Below, one piece after another: positions 35,996 to 43,949 of a stretch of DNA of 64,000 bases. The notes under the pieces were generated by a model. That model searched no databases, was not told the DNA's origin, and was given only the letters and a program-made list of their open reading frames with translations. The DNA lies in assembly GCF_023022965.1 (NCBI RefSeq), contig NZ_CP095462.1, forward strand, positions 2,708,001 through 2,772,000. Reading direction: 5' to 3'. A program made the position numbers and the translations under genes. This DNA comes from Ectobacillus sp. JY-23. GTDB lineage: Bacteria > Bacillota > Bacilli > Bacillales > Bacillaceae_G. Positions within the stretch are counted from its first letter, which is position 1. Every line of letters starts with the position of its first letter.

Positions 35996-36811
35996 TTACT
36001 GCGCAATAACTACTTGATTGCGACCTTGTGCTTTGGCTTGGTATAAAGCTTCATCAGCTTGATGAATGAAGTGTGTAGTAGAGCTACGAGCATATTTTGC
36101 GACACCTGCACTGATTGTAATAGGGATATGTTTACCTTTATGTGTAAAATGGGCATTAGAAACTGCTATTCGAATTCGTTCTGCAATCTGTAGGCATTCC
36201 TTTGTTGTAGTTTCCGGAACTAACACAACAAACTCTTCTCCTCCTATACGAACCAAGCCATCCGAAGCTCTAATATTATCTTGTATGATGCCTGCGACCT
36301 GCTTTAAAATATTGTCTCCGGCTGAATGGCCATATGTATCATTCACTGCTTTAAAATAATCGATGTCAATAAGAATGATGTGAAGTGGGATGCCGATTTT
36401 ATTACTGAGCGGAATGGTTTTTTCCATATAAAAATCAAAATATCTGCGATTGTATACACCCGTTAACTGATCTATCAATGTCAGTTCTCTTGTTTCACGT
36501 AACGCCCGGTTGTATTGAATTTTACAATAAGCAACGGTGAATAGAACAGAGTGGTTCGTAATCGTTCCAACCATAAATTCAATGAGCATATCTCGAGATA
36601 TATCCTGCGATATAAAAGCAAACGAATATTTTACAGTGCTGAGGAAAAAAGCAACTAACACCGCTACCCTCCAACTCGGAAAAGCAGCAATAAGTAAAAT
36701 ACCGGGTAAAATCATAAGAGACCAAATTGCATTATAGGGAAATAACGAATATAAAAACAGAGGCGAGAGAACGGTAATAGGGATTAAGAATAATAGTATT
36801 TTCTTATTCAT
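35996..36811 (-). CDS. Membrane diguanylate cyclase (GGEEF) under a c-di-GMP riboswitch
   Basis: This 271-aa protein has about four membrane helices in residues 1-100 and a C-terminal GGDEF domain. The active site is GGEEF at 190-194, and the inhibitory RxxD I-site (RASD, 181-184) lies five residues before it. It should therefore synthesise c-di-GMP from two GTP and be subject to product inhibition. Substrate-binding residues in IDYFKAVNDTYGHSAGD are conserved. A c-di-GMP-I riboswitch immediately precedes its ribosome binding site (AAAGGAAG), adding feedback at expression level. What the membrane region senses is unknown. Confidence 0.93.
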   Translation of the reverse strand: MNKKILLFLIPITVLSPLFLYSLFPYNAIWSLMILPGILLIAAFPSWRVAVLVAFFLSTVKYSFAFISQDISRDMLIEFMVGTITNHSVLFTVAYCKIQYNRALRETRELTLIDQLTGVYNRRYFDFYMEKTIPLSNKIGIPLHIILIDIDYFKAVNDTYGHSAGDNILKQVAGIIQDNIRASDGLVRIGGEEFVVLVPETTTKECLQIAERIRIAVSNAHFTHKGKHIPITISAGVAKYARSSTTHFIHQADEALYQAKAQGRNQVVIAQ

Positions 36812-36825
36812 TGCAACTTCCTTTC

Positions 36826-36903
36826 GACAACCAAGCTATCATAGCGTTTCCGCCTTAGACCATAGGCTTTGCGTCCCTATCTTTCAACAGGTTTGCCCTT
36901 TTC
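36826..36903 (-). ncRNA. Cyclic di-GMP-I (GEMM) riboswitch
   Basis: On the minus strand the leader reads GGGCAAACC, a stem capped by GAAA, the invariant core GGGACGCAAAGCC, CTAAGGCGGAAACGC, then GGTTGTC pairing back to GGGCAAACC. This is the GEMM-I layout: P1, GNRA-capped P2, core, P3. Its 3' end is only a few nucleotides from the AAAGGAAG ribosome binding site, and no intrinsic terminator intervenes, so control of translation is more likely than attenuation. Confidence 0.92.
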
Positions 36904-36972
36904 GTAGGATGATTTTGTAACTTAATATTACTAAATCGAGATATTCATTTCAACGAAAATGAACAATATAAG

Positions 36973-37006
36973 AAAAAAACTTGCGCAATTTTGCGCAAGT
37001 TTTTTT
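36973..37006 (-). terminator. Rho-independent terminator of cdd-nupC
   Basis: A 13-bp or longer stem, AAAAAACTTGCGC with GCGCAAGTTTTTT, has an ATTTT loop and a U-run in the minus-strand transcript. It begins just after the nupC stop. Confidence 0.88.
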
Positions 37007-37007
37007 C

Positions 37008-38192
37008 TTATAGAATAAAGCTGACAATTACGGCAGACAAAACGCTTACAAGTGTTGCTCCGTATAGAAGACGTAAGCCGAATCGTGCAACTGTATTTCC
37101 TTGCTTTTCGCTCAATCCTTTAACCGCACCAGCGATGATGCCGATGGAAGAGAAGTTTGCGAAGGATACAAGGAAGACAGAGATAATTCCAAGTGTACGA
37201 GCACTCAAATCATTTGCTACCTTACCAAGATCGATCATAGCCACAAACTCGTTTGTTACAAGTTTAGTTGCCATAATACCACCTGCTGTTACTACTTCAG
37301 AAGCAGGAACACCCATAATGAAAGCAAATGGTGCAAAAATATAGCCAAGAATTTGTTGGAATGAGATACCGAATATCATATCAAATACGTTATTGATGGC
37401 AGCCATTAAAGCAACGAAACCAAGTAGCATTGCACCTACGATAATCGCAACTTTAAAGCCGTCCATGATATATTCGCCAATCATTTCAAAGAAGGTTTGT
37501 TTTTCTTCCTCTTCTTGAATTTCAAGAATATCTTCTTCCTCTGTAACTGTGTAAGGATTAATAATTGATGCGATAATAAAACCGCCGAATAGGTTAATAA
37601 CAATAGCTGTTACAACATACTTTGGCTCAATCATCGTCATGTATGCACCTACAATGGACATAGAAACTGTTGACATTGCGGATGCACATAATGTGTACAA
37701 GCGGTGAGAAGGAAGCATATCTAATTGTTTTTTTACAGTGATAAATACTTCAGACTGTCCCACCATAGCAGATGCTACTGCATTGTATGATTCTAATTTT
37801 CCCATTCCATTGATTTTGCTTAGAAGTAAACCAATCCATTTCATAACGAATGGTAAAATTTTGAAGTGTTGGAAAATGCCGATTAAAACAGAGATAAATA
37901 CGATTGGTAAAAGAACACCTAAGAAGAAAGACATCTGACCTTCGTTTACAAGACCACCGAATACGAAATTAATACCTTCATTCGCATATTCAAGCAACTT
38001 TTCAAATACGCCGGCAATACCTTTAATTAAAACAAGACCAAACTTTGTGTTTAGTAATACATAAGAAAGAACCAACTGAACAACAATCATAATAGCAATA
38101 GGTTTAAATTTAATGTTCTTTCTGTCGGAGCTTACTAACCAAGCTAAACCCAAAACAACAACTAATCCTAAAAGGGCGATTAAATATTTCAT
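37008..38192 (-). CDS. nupC: NupC-type concentrative nucleoside transporter
   Basis: This 394-aa polytopic CNT-family symporter takes up nucleosides with H+ or Na+. Conserved stretches are [30 protein letters not shown] and the C-terminal [16 protein letters not shown] and [12 protein letters not shown], which form the substrate and ion sites. ATG 38192 with GGAGG 5 nt upstream fits best; an upstream ATG would add four residues. It lies 49 bp downstream of cdd and is probably co-transcribed, pointing to pyrimidine nucleosides. Confidence 0.92.
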   Translation of the reverse strand: MKYLIALLGLVVVLGLAWLVSSDRKNIKFKPIAIMIVVQLVLSYVLLNTKFGLVLIKGIAGVFEKLLEYANEGINFVFGGLVNEGQMSFFLGVLLPIVFISVLIGIFQHFKILPFVMKWIGLLLSKINGMGKLESYNAVASAMVGQSEVFITVKKQLDMLPSHRLYTLCASAMSTVSMSIVGAYMTMIEPKYVVTAIVINLFGGFIIASIINPYTVTEEEDILEIQEEEEKQTFFEMIGEYIMDGFKVAIIVGAMLLGFVALMAAINNVFDMIFGISFQQILGYIFAPFAFIMGVPASEVVTAGGIMATKLVTNEFVAMIDLGKVANDLSARTLGIISVFLVSFANFSSIGIIAGAVKGLSEKQGNTVARFGLRLLYGATLVSVLSAVIVSFIL

Positions 38193-38241
38193 TGCTGCCT
38201 CCATGAAAATAATAATAATAGAAAATTACGAGTTACATAGA

Positions 38242-38634
38242 TTACAAGTCTTTAGAAGAAAAGCTACCTGGTAATAACTCTTGTATAGATGTTACTTTGT
38301 AGTCGCCTTTTAAATTGGCAAGGATAACAGGAGTATGATCTTCGCCAAACTCTGCAATAACTTGACGGCATGCACCGCATGGCGAGATAGGTCCCTCTGT
38401 ATCGCCGACAACCGCAATTGCCGCAATCTCTGTTTCGCCATCAGAAACCGCTTTAAATAAAGCTGTTCGTTCAGCGCAATTTGTTAAGCCATATGATGCA
38501 TTTTCTACGTTACAGCCGAGAAAAATCGTATTATTTTTTGTTAATACGGCGGCACCTACTTTAAAGTTAGAGTACGGAACATAAGCATGATTACGTGCTT
38601 CAATTGCTTTGGCAATAAGCTTTTGAACATCCAT
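38242..38634 (-). CDS. cdd: Cdd, cytidine deaminase
   Basis: This 130-aa zinc enzyme converts cytidine or deoxycytidine to the uridine form. The catalytic motifs are NCAERTALF (zinc Cys and catalytic Glu) and PCGACRQVIAEF (two zinc Cys), the three-Cys tetrameric type. I chose ATG 38634, with GGGAGG 8 nt upstream; further upstream the frame is the 5' leader. First gene of a cdd-nupC salvage operon. Confidence 0.96.
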   Translation of the reverse strand: MDVQKLIAKAIEARNHAYVPYSNFKVGAAVLTKNNTIFLGCNVENASYGLTNCAERTALFKAVSDGETEIAAIAVVGDTEGPISPCGACRQVIAEFGEDHTPVILANLKGDYKVTSIQELLPGSFSSKDL

Positions 38635-38735
38635 TTGCGAGCCTCCCAATCTTCTAAAGATAGTTGTCAGATTGTAGAATAATCTTATAAGTGAAATGTA
38701 GTGATTTGTATGATGTATGACTTCTGACAATATTG

Positions 38736-38764
38736 AATATATCCGAAAATTCGACACAAGTCAA
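38736..38764 (-). promoter_or_regulatory. Predicted sigma-A promoter of cdd-nupC
   Basis: On the minus strand, TTGACT and TATATT are separated by exactly 17 bp. The ~100-nt leader contains an 8-bp inverted repeat (TTGTCAGA at 38664-38671, TCTGACAA at 38723-38730). Confidence 0.7.
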
Positions 38765-38772
38765 CAAAAAAC

Positions 38773-38786
38773 TGATAACGTTTTCA
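38773..38786. promoter_or_regulatory. CcpA-binding cre site upstream of cdd-nupC
   Basis: TGATAACGTTTTCA matches the 14-bp cre consensus TGWNANCGNTNWCA at every defined position. It sits 8 bp upstream of the -35 box. Carbon catabolite control of nucleoside uptake is established in B. subtilis. Confidence 0.68.
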
Positions 38787-38972
38787 TTGATTTTATATTG
38801 TCTGAATAAAATACAGTTTCAGTGAAGGGGTGTGTTATAGATAAATAGAAGTAATACATGTTTAGTTTCTGACAAAATGTAAGAAGATATAGGACTTAAG
38901 TCGTATTTGTGTCTGTAGCAGTAGTATATATGAACAAATTGGTCTAGAATGAATATAGAGGGAGTGATGACT

Positions 38973-40082
38973 TTGGAAAATATACAAAAAGAATTATTGT
39001 CTCCGTCACCACAGGAGCATGTGGAGCCTATCGCAGATATTATTATTAGAGAAGAGGAGCTAATGCGCCTTAACAAAGAAGCAGATTCATATGTTGAGCA
39101 ATTAAATACAGAGAGAAATGCTGATATATCAAATGTTCTCACACAGCTTGCCGCTCTTGGCGATAAAGAACAGCGTGAAGCGGGTGATACGCTAACTGCC
39201 TTAAAACAACCGGTAGCTGCCATGATGAATGGAAAAAATGATGAAATTCCTGCGACTCTCCTTGAACTACGCAAGGTTGTGTCACAACTAGATCCGAACA
39301 CAGTACAAGCTTCTGGTCTCAAACGGATGGTTCATAAAATGATGCGTAAAAATCCGATGGAAGCATATATGCATAAATATCAGTCCATTGATAAACAAAT
39401 TGAAGTCATTATTAAATCACTTCTTGTTGGTCGTGACAATCTACAAGAAGACAGTGTTGGCCTGCAGATGCTTAAAGAGCAGTCTCTGAATAAAATTCAC
39501 AATCTGGATAAACAGGTATATTTAGGACGCAAACTGGCAGAGATGCTAGAAGTAGAGAGACAAAAGCCGGATCGTCAAAAAGATGTCCCACTTATTAATG
39601 ATGCGCTTGAAAAAATCTTGGTGCGAACCCGCAATATGCAACAAGCTAAAAGCGTCTTACTCCAATCCATTGCCTCGGTAGATATTATTAAGAAAAACAA
39701 TGAAAAGCTCGTTGAAGCGATACGAAATGCAATTACGATGACACAAAATGTTGTAACTGTTTCAGCTTCCATCCAATTAGCGCTCAACAATCAGCGTAAA
39801 AGTATTGATGCAGTAAACGCCACAAATGAAGCTATTGAAACAATGATATTAAGTAACTCTCGTGCGCTTAAGCAAAATACAGAAGAAACAACTCGCTTAC
39901 TTGAGAATCCGGCAATCGGTATGGATAAACTACGCGAATCGTTTCAGAACGTATTCGCCGCAATTAAAGCTTCAGAAGAGTCTACAGAGCGTATTATTCA
40001 ATCAAGCAAAACATTTGTTAAAGAATTGGATACCTTTAATGATGAGATGAAGAAGAAGCTGATTGAGTATAAGCGGAAGTAG
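38973..40082 (+). CDS. TelA-family (toxic anion resistance) protein
   Basis: This soluble, largely helical protein of about 369 aa belongs to the TelA/YceH/YaaN family. Family-typical stretches are LDPNTVQASGLKRMVHKM, QVYLGRKLAEMLEVER and NLQEDSVGLQMLKEQ. The family is linked to tellurite and other envelope stress, but its biochemical role is unknown. The start is uncertain: AGAGGGAG best fits TTG 38973 (8-nt spacing). ATG 38967 is too close to it, and ATG 38949 has no ribosome binding site. It probably forms an operon with the membrane protein at 40180. Confidence 0.82.
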   Translation: MENIQKELLSPSPQEHVEPIADIIIREEELMRLNKEADSYVEQLNTERNADISNVLTQLAALGDKEQREAGDTLTALKQPVAAMMNGKNDEIPATLLELRKVVSQLDPNTVQASGLKRMVHKMMRKNPMEAYMHKYQSIDKQIEVIIKSLLVGRDNLQEDSVGLQMLKEQSLNKIHNLDKQVYLGRKLAEMLEVERQKPDRQKDVPLINDALEKILVRTRNMQQAKSVLLQSIASVDIIKKNNEKLVEAIRNAITMTQNVVTVSASIQLALNNQRKSIDAVNATNEAIETMILSNSRALKQNTEETTRLLENPAIGMDKLRESFQNVFAAIKASEESTERIIQSSKTFVKELDTFNDEMKKKLIEYKRK

Positions 40083-40179
40083 AATTTAGGTAGGAAACAA
40101 GAGCAGGCGTGCGGTATGCTTGTGCAGAGGAAGACTATATGTATAGCGTGTATGTGTGAAAGAAAAAGTGAGGTGTAAG

Positions 40180-41016
40180 ATGGACACGATTATATCTATC
40201 ATTTTAACGATTCTTGGCATTGGGGCAGTGCTGCTGTTAGGTACAGGGGCAGTCGTTGTACTGGCGGGAAGGCGTTTGTATGTTTCCTGGAAACAGCCTT
40301 ATAAACGTGCAGTAGATTCTATGGAAAAGCTTTCACATAAATCTATTCCGTTTTTACAGGACTTCACGCATCATGCTTCCTTTAGACGCTGGCTGCGCGC
40401 AGAGGGCAGAAGTGATATAGAGGCCCTGAGTGTACTGTTTTGTGCGACAGATCATAGTACAAAAGGCGTCATTTTAGATGCTTTGCCAAGACATGAGCAA
40501 AAGCGTCTGCATATAAAAATTAAACAAAAAAAGAACTTTGCAAAAGAAGACATTGATTTTACGGCAGTGAAAATTCGAGAATACATGGAGCAGGCATATC
40601 AACAAGCTGACCAAACATTAGACATGTCTTTTTACACATTGTATTTTCATGAAGAATACGGGGAAACGCTCAAATATATTCAAAATGCAAGCCGAACTGT
40701 TCATGCAGAGCTCCGTGAAACCATTCAAGTGGTGGTAACAGCTGTTTTACGAAATATACCATATTATCGAACACGCCGTCTTTACGAACAGCAACATAAA
40801 TACGAATCTTTTTTAATGAAGGATTTGCCTGAGATGCTGGAGATTATTACACAGCTTCCTCCATCACAGCGTCCGCCTAAAGAGGAAGAACTAACCTCTT
40901 ATTTACAAAAGTTCTATGATGAGTTTCTTACAGAGGAAAGCATGATGTATAAAAACTTGGACAGTGCCTTGCAGGTGAAGATGCAGGCGACAAAAGAAAA
41001 GTTTTTTAAAAACTAA
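40180..41016 (+). CDS. Single-pass membrane protein of unknown function
   Basis: I do not recognise this 278-aa protein. It has one strong N-terminal membrane helix (IISIILTILGIGAVLLLGTGAVVVLAG) followed by a charged, mostly helical cytoplasmic part with LPPSQRPPKEEELTSYLQKF near the end. I chose ATG 40180, preceded by GAGGTG, over an ATG 8 codons upstream. It lies 97 bp after the TelA-like gene with no terminator between, so it may be a membrane partner of it. Confidence 0.7.
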   Translation: MDTIISIILTILGIGAVLLLGTGAVVVLAGRRLYVSWKQPYKRAVDSMEKLSHKSIPFLQDFTHHASFRRWLRAEGRSDIEALSVLFCATDHSTKGVILDALPRHEQKRLHIKIKQKKNFAKEDIDFTAVKIREYMEQAYQQADQTLDMSFYTLYFHEEYGETLKYIQNASRTVHAELRETIQVVVTAVLRNIPYYRTRRLYEQQHKYESFLMKDLPEMLEIITQLPPSQRPPKEEELTSYLQKFYDEFLTEESMMYKNLDSALQVKMQATKEKFFKN

Positions 41017-41127
41017 CCTGTTTTAGATGACAAAAAGAACGGATGATATATGGTTGCAGTCTTGTCTGTGCTGAGTAAGGTTTTAGTGAGGTGCTCTCTC
41101 ATTTTCATATGAAACCAGTTGTACTTG

Positions 41128-41155
41128 TTTAGGGGCGGATTCAACAGCCCCTAAA
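41128..41155 (+). terminator. Hairpin downstream of 41016
   Basis: TTTAGGGGC (41128-41136) pairs perfectly with GCCCCTAAA (41147-41155). There is no T-run, so termination is doubtful. It is the only structure seen in the first 200 bp of this 307-bp gap. Confidence 0.35.
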
Positions 41156-41227
41156 TGCATGTAGGATAAAAAGCGAGCGTTTATAATGTCATATGAAGAT
41201 GGAAATACGAGTAATATAATCATCGTA

Positions 41228-41272
41228 TTGACTTTTTTTTCTTTTTATATTATCATTATCGATAATGATAAT
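41228..41272 (+). promoter_or_regulatory. Promoter with overlapping GATAAT palindrome (Fur-like operator)
   Basis: TTGACT (41228) and TATCAT (41251) are 17 bp apart. A 24-bp perfect palindrome at 41249-41272, two ATTATC followed by two GATAAT, covers the -10 box. Fur-family sites are built from GATAAT units, but here the order is inside-out compared with the classic 19-bp Fur box. Repression of the three-gene operon downstream is likely, by Fur/PerR/Zur or another dimeric regulator. Confidence 0.65.
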
Positions 41273-41323
41273 ATTTTTTAATGTATGCACATATATAATT
41301 GTGTAGAAAGCAAGGTGATTGGT

Positions 41324-41878
41324 TTGGATGAAAAAGCAAAATTAATTATACATCCGGTTCGCATGAGAATCGTACAGACCTTTATCGGAGGACAAAAGTT
41401 AACCGTGCAGGAGATACAAGAAAAGCTAAAGGACGTTCCGCAGGCTACACTGTATCGTAATTTGAATAAGCTTGTAAAAGGCGGTGTGCTAGAAGTCGCG
41501 GCAACAAATCAGGTACGAGGAACTATTGAAAAAGTGTATGAATTGGTAGGCGGCGAGGCGGGCCTTTCAGCGGAAGAATTTCAAAATAGTTCGCGTGAAG
41601 AACAAATGGGCGTATTTATGAGATTTGTCGGCAATCTAATTGATCAGTTTGGTCGGTACTTGGATCAAGATGAAATTGACTTAGTCAAGGACGGTGTCAC
41701 AATGCGCCAAGTGGAGCTGTATTTAGATGAAAAAGAATATTTGGAGCTAATGAAAAGTGTCGCCAAGCTATATCAGGAGGCTATGAAAAACAAACCAGAG
41801 GGTGAGAGGAGAAAAAGATTTGTTACAACGATTGTTGTTCCAGAGGTATTGATAGGAAAGGAGAAAAGTCATGATTAG
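41324..41878 (+). CDS. ArsR-like winged-helix transcriptional regulator
   Basis: This regulator of about 184 aa has an N-terminal winged helix-turn-helix: HPVRMRIVQTFIGGQKLTVQEIQEKLKDVPQATLYRNLNKLVKGGVLEV. A C-terminal helical domain follows, probably for dimerisation or effector sensing. I chose TTG 41324 because AAGGTG lies 6 nt before it and the conserved domain begins there; ATG 41285 would overlap the operator-proximal leader. It overlaps the hydrolase gene by 8 bp, so it may control its own operon. Confidence 0.8.
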   Translation: MDEKAKLIIHPVRMRIVQTFIGGQKLTVQEIQEKLKDVPQATLYRNLNKLVKGGVLEVAATNQVRGTIEKVYELVGGEAGLSAEEFQNSSREEQMGVFMRFVGNLIDQFGRYLDQDEIDLVKDGVTMRQVELYLDEKEYLELMKSVAKLYQEAMKNKPEGERRKRFVTTIVVPEVLIGKEKSHD

Positions 41879-42842
41879 AGAAGAGAACATAAAGATTTTA
41901 AGCGCTTATGAATTAGGAGCAACCTTAACATTCCCAGCAACGGAAGACGTACAATCTCCCGCTATTTTGTTAATTCCGGGTACGGGTGGCAGCGACCGCG
42001 ATGGAAACAAAGGCGGATTAGATATGAATTTATATAAAGATTTGGCTCACTTTTTTACCCAGCAAGGCTTTGTTACACTGCGCTATGATAAAAGAGGGAT
42101 GCATGAGAGCAGAGGAGATGCCTATGCATGCGGTATGTGGGATATGGTTGATGATGCAGCAGCTTGTTTGCGCTTTTTAAAAACGCATCCGCAAGTTAAT
42201 CCTAACCGTATTATTATTTTTGGTCATAGTGAAGGTTGTATTCTTGGAACGGCTTTGCAGATAAAGGAGCCTGCGAGTGGACTCATCATGGTAGGTGGCG
42301 GTGCGATGTCATTAAAAGAAGCTATTGATCAGCAACGCGAGAGCGCATTCGTAGCTATGCAGGCACAAAAGGGATTTAAGGGCTGGTTGTTTCGAACATT
42401 AAAAGCAGTGGAAAAAGCGAAAAAGCAAAATGCAGCTTTTGATGAAAAAGTACTGAATTCTACAGAAGATACAATTAAAATGATGGGAAAAAAGCTGCCT
42501 GCGAAGTGGTTACGTGAGCATTATTCCTATGATATATGTGCAGATTTGGCAAGTGTGACATGTCCAACGCTTGTTATAAGCGGCTCTAAAGATTTACAGG
42601 CTCCTATTGAAGGTGTGTTGAGGGTAGAGAAGCTTGTACAAGGAGAAGTAGAGACACATATCATTCCAAATATGACGCATATCTTAAAAATATGGGATGG
42701 AGAAATAGATGGTTTGAATTTGATGAAAGTGTATAAAGAGCAGGTAAATCAGCCAATCGATGAGACGCTTCTACAGGTGCTAGAAAATTGGCTATTGCGC
42801 TATAAGGGGGCGAAGAGCGAATGGTTAGTCAATCAGCAATAG
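41871..42842 (+). CDS. Alpha/beta hydrolase
   Basis: This 323-aa hydrolase has the nucleophile elbow FGHSEG, an oxyanion region LLIPGTGGSDRDGN, and the late triad residues in SGSKDLQAP (Asp) and NMTHILK (His). The lid region is about residues 140-220. The substrate is unknown; esterase or peptidase-like activity is plausible. It overlaps the regulator gene upstream and the YhfC gene downstream (22 bp), so the three are one operon. Confidence 0.85.
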   Translation: MIREENIKILSAYELGATLTFPATEDVQSPAILLIPGTGGSDRDGNKGGLDMNLYKDLAHFFTQQGFVTLRYDKRGMHESRGDAYACGMWDMVDDAAACLRFLKTHPQVNPNRIIIFGHSEGCILGTALQIKEPASGLIMVGGGAMSLKEAIDQQRESAFVAMQAQKGFKGWLFRTLKAVEKAKKQNAAFDEKVLNSTEDTIKMMGKKLPAKWLREHYSYDICADLASVTCPTLVISGSKDLQAPIEGVLRVEKLVQGEVETHIIPNMTHILKIWDGEIDGLNLMKVYKEQVNQPIDETLLQVLENWLLRYKGAKSEWLVNQQ

Positions 42843-43594
42843 CAGGTCTCGTCGTGCAATGTATGATATCAATCCTTATTCCCATCTTTGTGTACGTGTT
42901 TATGAAAAAGAAATATAAAATCTCATTTCGTCCGGTGTTGGTGGGGGCAGCTATTTTTATAGGGTTTGTATTAATTCTTGAAGGCGCATTGAATGCTTAT
43001 GTACTGCATGTTAATGAAACCACAGCAAAAATTACGGAACATCCTTATTGGTTTACCTTGTATGGATCGCTGATGGCAGGTGTGTTTGAAGAGGTTGGAA
43101 GGTTTATCGCATTTACCTATCTGTTAAAAGTGTATCGAGACCGAAAAGATGGTCTTGCCTTTGGTCTGGGACATGGAGGAATTGAAGCTATTATCATTGG
43201 CGGCATGACAGCAATTCAAAGTATTGTATATGCGCAGCTGCTCAATACAGGAAAATTAGAAAGCGCGTTTGGTCAGCTTCCACCAGAAGCTTTACAAGGA
43301 ATAAAAGATTCTTTACTAGATTTAACCTTTGTCTCAGGCGTTATGGGTGGTGCGGAGCGTATCGCAGCGCTTGTCCTTCAGATTGCTCTTTCTATCTTAG
43401 TTTTATATGCAGTGAAAGAGAAGAAATTCAGTTATGTTATGTTAGCCATATTTCTGCATACCCTTGTTGATTATATTGTGTTCTTGCATCGAACAATCGG
43501 GTTATCTCTCATGGTTGTAGAAGTATTTTTATTGATAGTAGCGATATGTTCTTATATTTTCATAAAAAGAAGTAAATCTTTATTTAATATATAA
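42821..43594 (+). CDS. YhfC-family glutamic-type intramembrane protease
   Basis: This 257-aa protein has about seven membrane helices. The family motifs EEVGRF, GLGHGGIEA and FLHTLVDY supply Glu and His residues inside helices, as in the PrsW/CPBP group. Proteolytic function is inferred from the family, not shown. Translation begins 22 bp inside the hydrolase gene. Confidence 0.82.
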   Translation: MVSQSAIAGLVVQCMISILIPIFVYVFMKKKYKISFRPVLVGAAIFIGFVLILEGALNAYVLHVNETTAKITEHPYWFTLYGSLMAGVFEEVGRFIAFTYLLKVYRDRKDGLAFGLGHGGIEAIIIGGMTAIQSIVYAQLLNTGKLESAFGQLPPEALQGIKDSLLDLTFVSGVMGGAERIAALVLQIALSILVLYAVKEKKFSYVMLAIFLHTLVDYIVFLHRTIGLSLMVVEVFLLIVAICSYIFIKRSKSLFNI

Positions 43595-43810
43595 GTACAA
43601 CTAGAAAAACCGACATTCTTTTTTGGGTGGGAAAGAAGAACGGGCAATGTATGGTGGCGGTCAGTGCCTAAGAGATACACGTGTCAAGTAAGAACATACA
43701 CATGTAGCGAGGGGTTCTGTAGCCGTGATTTTCTTGCTGTTTATATTTCGAAAAAACCATGTAGACTTATATAGTAGTGTGAGGCTGGGATATAACTAGC
43801 TTCTACAAAT
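43595..43810. other. Non-coding stretch after the yhfC-like gene
   Basis: No ORF or clear structure was seen. It contains GTGAGGCTGGGATATAAC near 43780, which may be a worn repeat edge. Confidence 0.35.
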
Positions 43811-43847
43811 AAAAAAGTGAAATCGCTCCGCCGATTTCACTTTTTTC
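43811..43847. terminator. Bidirectional terminator between the yhfC-like gene and brnQ
   Basis: A perfect 15-bp stem (43811-43825 with 43832-43846) with a 6-nt loop has an A-run on one side and a T-run on the other, between convergent operons. Confidence 0.88.
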
Positions 43848-43857
43848 ACTTTATTGT

Positions 43858-43946
43858 TCAATTCTGTCCTAGCCACATTTTGATAATAGGCACTTGCCAA
43901 CCGTATTCCTGTAACGGAAATAAACAACGAATTTGAACAGGACCTG
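43858..43946 (+). repeat. Dispersed Bacillaceae intergenic repeat, copy 4 (degenerate)
   Basis: Only the ends are clear: TCCTAGCCACATTTTGATAA near the start, then GTAACGGAAATAAACAACGA and ATTTGAACAGGACC at the end. The latter match the last 40 bp of copies 2 and 3. Confidence 0.6.
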
Positions 43947-43949
43947 TTA

